NCBI GenBank assembly: GCA_950295325.1 | Contig: OX485804.1 | Span: 6,324,001 to 6,388,000, forward strand | Length of the DNA: 64,000 nt | Direction: 5' to 3' | Source: Polytrichum commune | Taxonomy: Eukaryota > Streptophyta > Polytrichopsida > Polytrichales > Polytrichaceae | Shown here: piece by piece, positions 58,427-64,000 of the stretch | How positions within the stretch are numbered: the first letter of the stretch is position 1 | Layout of the letters: the number at the start of each line of letters is the position of its first letter | Made by a program: the position numbers and the translations under genes | The notes under the pieces: generated by a model | Seen by the model: only the letters and a program-made list of their open reading frames with translations | The model's database searches: none | Told to the model about the DNA's origin: nothing

Positions 58427-58672
58427 TGGGCTTGGGGTTCGTGACGTCCATGTAAACTCATGCATTGTGGATGAAGGGGCTCTAGTAAAAAAAGTCCCCA
58501 ACATGGTTGAGGGCTAATTCATTCCAACTAGATTCCACTATATAAATTTGGGGTCTCTAATGTTATTTCCGGAGTTAAAACATCTAGAAATTAGCCATTT
58601 ACCAGCTATAATGTAATTCACTACGGTTATCCTCCACAATGGAAGAGTTTACATAGACGTCACGAATCCCTT
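58427..58672. mobile_element. Inverted-repeat MITE, copy 2
   Basis: Paralogous to 28747-28992, present in both duplicated segments and so older than the duplication. Confidence 0.75.
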
Positions 58673-59289
58673 GCGGTATCATTGAAGGCATTAGCATACA
58701 TAGTATATATAAAGGAGAGAGATTATTTTTTAATTCTTTTTAATTCTTTTGAGGACAAGATAAATGTAATAAAGGAGGCCCCAAAATTTAGAGAAAAAAA
58801 TGACAATACATGTGTTAATTTCATCCAATATAAAATTTCACCCATTACTATCATTTGATTTTCATTCGCCTTGGAATATTGATTACAATATAAAGGATAT
58901 ATCTTACAAAATGATGTGATGGCGATGAAAGAAAACGAATTGATAGATGTGCTCAAAGTTTTTCTGTCTACAACTTTCTATTGTATGAACTTAAATGCTT
59001 CAAACAAGGTCTATAATTTATAAATTGTTATGCATCTTTGATTCGAGCGGAAACCTCCTGTGGGGATAAAATGACAGTGTAACGTATGTGGGTGTTCTTT
59101 GGTTAATTTTCATGTCCTCCGGACTTTACTTAATCATGTTTAGATTCAAATAACAATACTTTTGTTGCATTAGCTAATTTAGGATGAAACGTCATCAAAA
59201 ATTGGGTTGAAAATTGGACCTTCCATGACTTATTAGTTATGTTTATCGGATGTGCATGTTTGTTGATTTCTTAACTAAATATAAGAAGC

Positions 59290-61268
59290 CCTCCCAATAG
59301 TGTTCACTATTGAATGTGAGAAGGGTAGAGATCCGGATCCCGACAAGATCACGGTGATTGATGAGTTGCCTACTCCCACGAATGCGAAGGGTATAGCCAA
59401 ATTGTTAGGACATGTGGGGTGGTATAGGGAGTTGATTCCTAATTTTTCTAAGATAGCAGTTCCCATAACTTTGTTGCTTAAGAAGGATTGTAGGTTTGAG
59501 TGGACAGAGGCTTGCCAAAGGGCATTCGAGGAATTGAGAGATAAATTGAGCATCTATCCGGTGTTGGTGCCACCGGATTGGGGAAAAATCTTTCCATGTT
59601 TTTTGTGATGCTAGCTCAGTAGCTGTAGGAAGTGCATTATGTCAGGCGGCGGGAAAGAAGGAAAATGATCAACCTGTAGCGTATGCGAGTCGATAATTGA
59701 CACCGGCCGAAAGAAATTATTCTACCACAGAGAGGGAATGTTTGGCCATGATCTTGTCGGTCAAGAAATTTCGCCATTATCTTATGTGTAATTCAGTAGT
59801 TGTCTTTGTCGATCACATGACGATCAAGTTCTTAGTCAATAAGGCGGAGCTGAGTGGTAGGTTAGCTAGATGGGTGCTACTTTTGGAAGAGTTCGACTAT
59901 ACGGTTGAATATAAACCGGGACGTATGCACCTCCATGCCGATCATTTGTCAAGATTGTCTGAGGAGGCGGGCGACAGTTTGAGGGACGACAACATTTTCT
60001 TAGTCACGGCCACGACGGATTGGTACTCGGGCATCGTGGAGTTTCTCACGATTCAACAATTGACTGGAGATAGGACAAAGGAGGAGAGGAGAAAGATTAG
60101 AGTGAATAGTCGACATTACACAGTCATAGGACATAGACTATTTAGGAGGGGAATGGATGGGATCTTACGATGATGTGTGTCGGAGGTCGAGGTCCCCTCA
60201 ATATTATCATTTTGCTATAATAGTGCATGTGGTGGGCATTTCTCCAGATTGCTTACGGAACAAAAAATGCTTAGAGCATGTTACTTTTGGCCAGACTTGT
60301 TCAAGGATGCTAAAAAATATGTTAGAAAGTGTGATGCTTGTCAAAGGTATGCGAGGAATGACCTCCGCATAAAAATGCTTCTTCACATATCCTTACCTTT
60401 AGTTCCCTTTGAGAAATAGGGAATTGATTATGTTGGTGAGGTTCACCCCCATTCCTCTAAAGATATGGCTTACATTGTAGTTGTCACCGAGTACTTGACT
60501 AAGTGGGCGGAAGCAAAGACAGTGAAGACGAATACGGCCGCCCATGCCACCACATTCATGTATGAGAACATTATCTCAAGATTCAGGTGTCCTAAGATTC
60601 TGGTCAGCGATCGAGGCATCCACTTCTTGAATGAGATGTTTTAAGACTTGAGAGCTAGATTTAAGATTGACCATAGGAAAACAACACCCTATCATCCGCA
60701 AACCAATGGTCAAACGAAGCGTATTAACGGGACCTTGGTAAGCATTCTTCGCAAGACAATATTAGATTCAAAGAGGGATTGGGACATCAAATTAACAACG
60801 ACATTATGGGCATATCGCACGACCTTCAAAATGACGACACAGACAACATCATTCTCCTTGGTGTATGGGATAGAGGCTACACTACCTATTGAATTTGAGG
60901 TCGAGTCTTTACAAGTTGCGGTGCAGTCACGTCTCACAGATAGCCAGTCGTTAAAGAATCGATTGACAACCTTAGAGGAGCTGGATGAACGAAGAAGGAG
61001 GGCGGCTCAACATATCGAGGTCATTCAACGCCGAAGGAAAATCACCTTCGACAAACGACACAAGAAGAGAGCACTGAGACCAAGTATGATGGTGATGATT
61101 CAGGACGCTAGGAAGCTTGACTTCCCGGGTAAGTTCGATGTATGTTGGATGGGACCTTACTTTGTTCGAAAGGTGTTCTCCAACAATTCCATGCAATTGG
61201 AGACGTTAAACGGCGAGAGCTTCCCGATGCGTACGGCTGGTAGTCGATGCAAGGAATACATGGCATGA
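59290..61268 (+). pseudogene. Ty3/gypsy pol fragment (RT end, RNase H, integrase), dead
   Basis: Begins abruptly in the last part of reverse transcriptase (TPTNAKGIAKLLGHVGWYRE). RNase H follows (ERNYSTTERECLAMILSVKKFRHYL), then the integrase zinc region (CDACQRYARND), core (GIDYVGEV, VSDRG) and C-terminus (DKRHKKRALRP). A frameshift lies near 59587, and in-frame stops are at about 59694, 60171, 60417 and 60642. The third catalytic acidic residue of integrase is Lys (NGQTKR). Gag, protease and most of RT are missing upstream. The frames look recently intact between the breaks. Confidence 0.92.
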
Positions 61269-63879
61269 GGTGACACTTACCCTCGAGCAAAAGATTCGGG
61301 ATCCATCCCCCGATGGTCGCCAATTATGTGAGCCCAAAGCTATGTGCCCACATGGGTTTAAGCTCAGGGATCATTAAAAAGTGGACCTTGAATGGTTAGT
61401 ACGATATTAAAAACATAAACAGTGGGGGGCTTAGAGTCTTAGTTAGTATTAGGCTTTAAATTTGAAACGGTTGTTTTATCCGTAATAAGTAGCTAGAGTG
61501 AGTAGGAGTTGGTTAGTAAGTTAATAAGGCTTGGGTTAAACTTGAAAAAAATAGGTTTATATTGGCTGGAAAAAAATACGAGGGTGCTCGTTTAAGGGTA
61601 GGAGCCACTGTCGAACCTAGAATTATCCGGGAGCCGAGACCAGTAGGCAGTTAGCCTCTGCGGCTCTTCCCCTGCTCTCTCTCTCGTTTTGGTTTTTATT
61701 CGGAGAATGTGTGTGCCGGGGGCGGGGAGCTGAGCTCCTGTGGTGGAGGACATGTAATGTTGGGAAGGACAGGGTTGCGGCGTTGCTGGGCAGCCAATGG
61801 CAGGAGTCGTTATTGCTGAGTCAAGTTCGACACATTGGAAGATACAAACTCAGGTGAAGGGTGGGAGGCCAGGAATCTTGAGGCTGACCAGAGAAAGTTG
61901 ATGGATCATGAAGGGCTGGAGATGGAGATTATAGATCCCGACTGTTTGAAGGTGGGAGATGGTTTGGGGAATTAAGGGCTGCGGTATATGAGGCGTGAAG
62001 GGAAGTTAAAAAGGGCAGCAGCAAGGGACAGAGGAAGGGTTCGATCCGTTCATGAAGCAAGTGGCTAGGAAGGGAGAACCTCAAAATTCCTACTCACATT
62101 CTGAAATTATTGACTGAGAATCAAGGTATGGCTGTCTGAAGATTGAAGGGTGCGGTTCAGTGACCAATGTGGGTAGTAAACGATCTAATTGCATGTCGTA
62201 GCACGGTGGTGACGTATTCATTAAATTAACCTGATAAACGCGTAAAACGTCACAGCCGCGCTAAGTTCATTCCCACGAAGAACCTGCGGTCGTTCACAGC
62301 ACAGAGGGAGGAAATCTTTCACTAACACACACACAAAAAACACCAGAAACTAAGATAACACAAATCGGATTAAGAAATCCGGGATATTACGGAAAGTATG
62401 GCACGGATATTTCCGCCTTTCCGGTAGTGGACCGAGGTAGGGAACACAACACAAAATATGGACAAGCTTCCACCTTAGAGTAGTAACCACAATAGACTCA
62501 GCGTCCCGAATCCATAGTATAACAACTATATACACCCCATTCTAAGATTCCTTATTACGGGTCATGACTTCCGTGATAAGGTTTCCGCGATAGAGGTAGT
62601 GGATCTGACCTGTATTTCCACTATCCGCTAGATTTTTGACCGTGTTCCAAGGACAATAATTCTAGTGTTTTAGGCTAGAATGCTCAGAGAGACTTGGTAG
62701 TTGTTCATCAGGATTTCACCCTTTGGGTTGATTTCTTAGGGTTATCTCCCTATCTCCACTTCCTCCTTCTAACTACTACTCCCTTATACTAGTGTTAGGA
62801 TAAGGGCAGCCCTCCCTCGAGAAGGTGTCCCACTCAAGTATCCGACGCGTGCCACCCCCTTTGACAAGGGGAAAGATGGAGGAAGTTTTGGGTCTACAAA
62901 ACCAGCTTGACCCGGTTTCCGTGATGGCACAGTTTCCACTATACCACACGCGGAAACCGAATCCTCCCTCGAGAAAGGTGGAAACACAACATCTTTGCTC
63001 CTATCCTCACAATGGGTAGCTTGTGTTGTTCCACAAGTCACACAGGATAGGACCTAAGGTCTGTTGGTTTCCGTGACGGCGGGGCTAACATAGGGATGGG
63101 GCTACCACGCCTACCATCCGCGGTGGGAACCAAGCGCCAGTTGCGGCAGGTGCATCAGTGTTCTAGACCAGTCCATTACTGCTGATCGGTGTGATCTACC
63201 TCCAGGTCACGGCAAGCGGAAGGCGTAAACCAGAACTCTCCCCCTACTATTGGACATGTTTATCCACTGCTGTTCATTGTCGGTTCCTAGTTGGACGGAG
63301 TAAGTGGGAAAGAACCTACCGTGTGTGTGGAACTTCCCTTGTCCAACAACCCCACGGTGGGGTTCTTTCCCCTTGCTTGGCCAATCCTTTCCTCATTTCC
63401 GCGCTTAAGATTCCTCCGCCCATCACCTGCTCACACATGGGCGTTTTAACCACACGCACCTCGGGGTGTTACCGTCCCCCTGTCCTATCACGGAAGACTA
63501 ACCTAACCAACTTACACAATAATAGGAAATGGCGGAAAACTCGGAAACCTCAAGTAGGGGAAGGAGGGACCACTTGCATTACACATGGACTTAAGACTTA
63601 ACTCAAACCGAAGGTGGAGTAAAGCATAAGGTCTGAATTGAACAAAAAAACGCTTGCATTGCAAAATGATGAGAGAAACACCGAAGTGTTCTCCCTTTAA
63701 AACCAAACTAACACCCACATGCCATGGTTCCCGTGCTGGAAATCGCGGGCCATGTGGCAGTCCTGACAATCCACCTCATGGGGAGGTCAAAACCCAAACA
63801 AAGAAAATGACGAGACGGACAACCCGGGGCCACCTAACTACTTGCCCAAAACAATCCAAAATGGAATCCTAACTAAAAT
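61269..63879. other. Probable gypsy 3' LTR and adjoining sequence
   Basis: No gene. An LTR could begin at TGTGAGCCC (about 61327), but I cannot find its partner or its end. 62350-63600 is rich in TTTCCG/CGGAAA words (for example TTTCCGTGATGGCACAG, CCACACGCGGAAACC), suggesting internal repeats. Confidence 0.4.
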
Positions 63880-64000
63880 CTACTCCTTATCCTTCCGCTT
63901 CTTCAACTTGGCTTCCTTCTTATTTTTCTTCCGCCTTTCGCTGCGGTCCGTTGCCAAAAATGAAGCACGTGGTGGCGCCACTTGCACCTCGTGAGTATTC
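63880..64000 (-). CDS. Partial ORF with Lys/Arg-rich C-terminus
   Basis: The minus-strand frame enters at the window edge (THEVQVAPPRASFLATD) and ends at the stop 63882-63880 after a basic tail (RRKKNKKEAKLKKRKDKE). It could be the end of a retroelement gag or of a host protein; too little is visible to name it. Confidence 0.35.
   Translation of the reverse strand, partial: NTHEVQVAPPRASFLATDRSERRKKNKKEAKLKKRKDKE

Larger units (their letters stand above)
52955..58850. repeat. Segmental duplication, copy B
   Basis: Collinear with 9987-10462 plus 24144-29168, in the same orientation. Contains the better-preserved thaumatin-like gene and two MITEs absent from copy A (56228-56869 and 57125-57350). 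Confidence 0.9.

Overview
The window looks like nuclear DNA of a land plant. It has spliced genes with GT/AG introns, an NB-ARC/LRR immune receptor with an RPW8-like N-terminus, a thaumatin-like protein gene, a CACTA (En/Spm) transposon, a Ty3/gypsy remnant, a retroelement primer-binding site matching plant initiator tRNA-Met, and CCCTAAA-type telomere-like motifs. The very regular 24-residue LRRs recall non-flowering lineages or conifers, but I cannot name the species. Most of the window is transposon-derived.

Layout. 1-5.4 kb holds repeats, including a long foldback, and no gene I can support. 5.4-8.7 kb is an intact single-ORF NLR gene with 20 near-identical LRRs. 9.3-9.7 kb is an LTR remnant ending at a primer-binding site. 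9.99-25.57 kb (minus strand) is a decayed thaumatin-like pseudogene. Its second intron contains a complete 13.7-kb CACTA element (10463-24143, 3-bp target duplication CTT) with an intact-looking spliced TNP2 transposase and a divergent second gene that carries an extra FCP1-like HAD phosphatase exon. 25.6-34.6 kb is repeat-rich host DNA with several MITEs.

34616-52314 is, by my reading, one very large (17.7 kb) DNA transposon. It is bounded by perfect 28-bp terminal inverted repeats and a possible 4-bp target duplication. It carries, on the plus strand, a spliced DUF7869-like putative DDE transposase (one internal stop) and, on the minus strand, a multi-exon cargo gene joining a DGQH-motif (ParB/Srx-like?) region to an FCP1-like HAD phosphatase domain. 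It also contains about 45 copies of a 20-22 bp palindrome, TTTGGGTCGNNCGACCCAAA. These sit in introns, leaders, a 79-bp tandem array and even in frame inside a coding exon, and I saw none outside the element. This is the best candidate for an undescribed system.

52.9-58.85 kb is a second, better preserved copy of the thaumatin-like locus and its downstream DNA. The two copies differ by clean insertions of five transposons, so each serves as the empty-site control for the other. 59.3-61.3 kb is a dead Ty3/gypsy pol fragment. The remainder to 64 kb is probably LTR or other retroelement sequence, with a lysine-rich partial ORF at the right edge.

Gene models are hand-spliced from reading frames and splice consensus. 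Domain names rest on motif recognition, not on searches.
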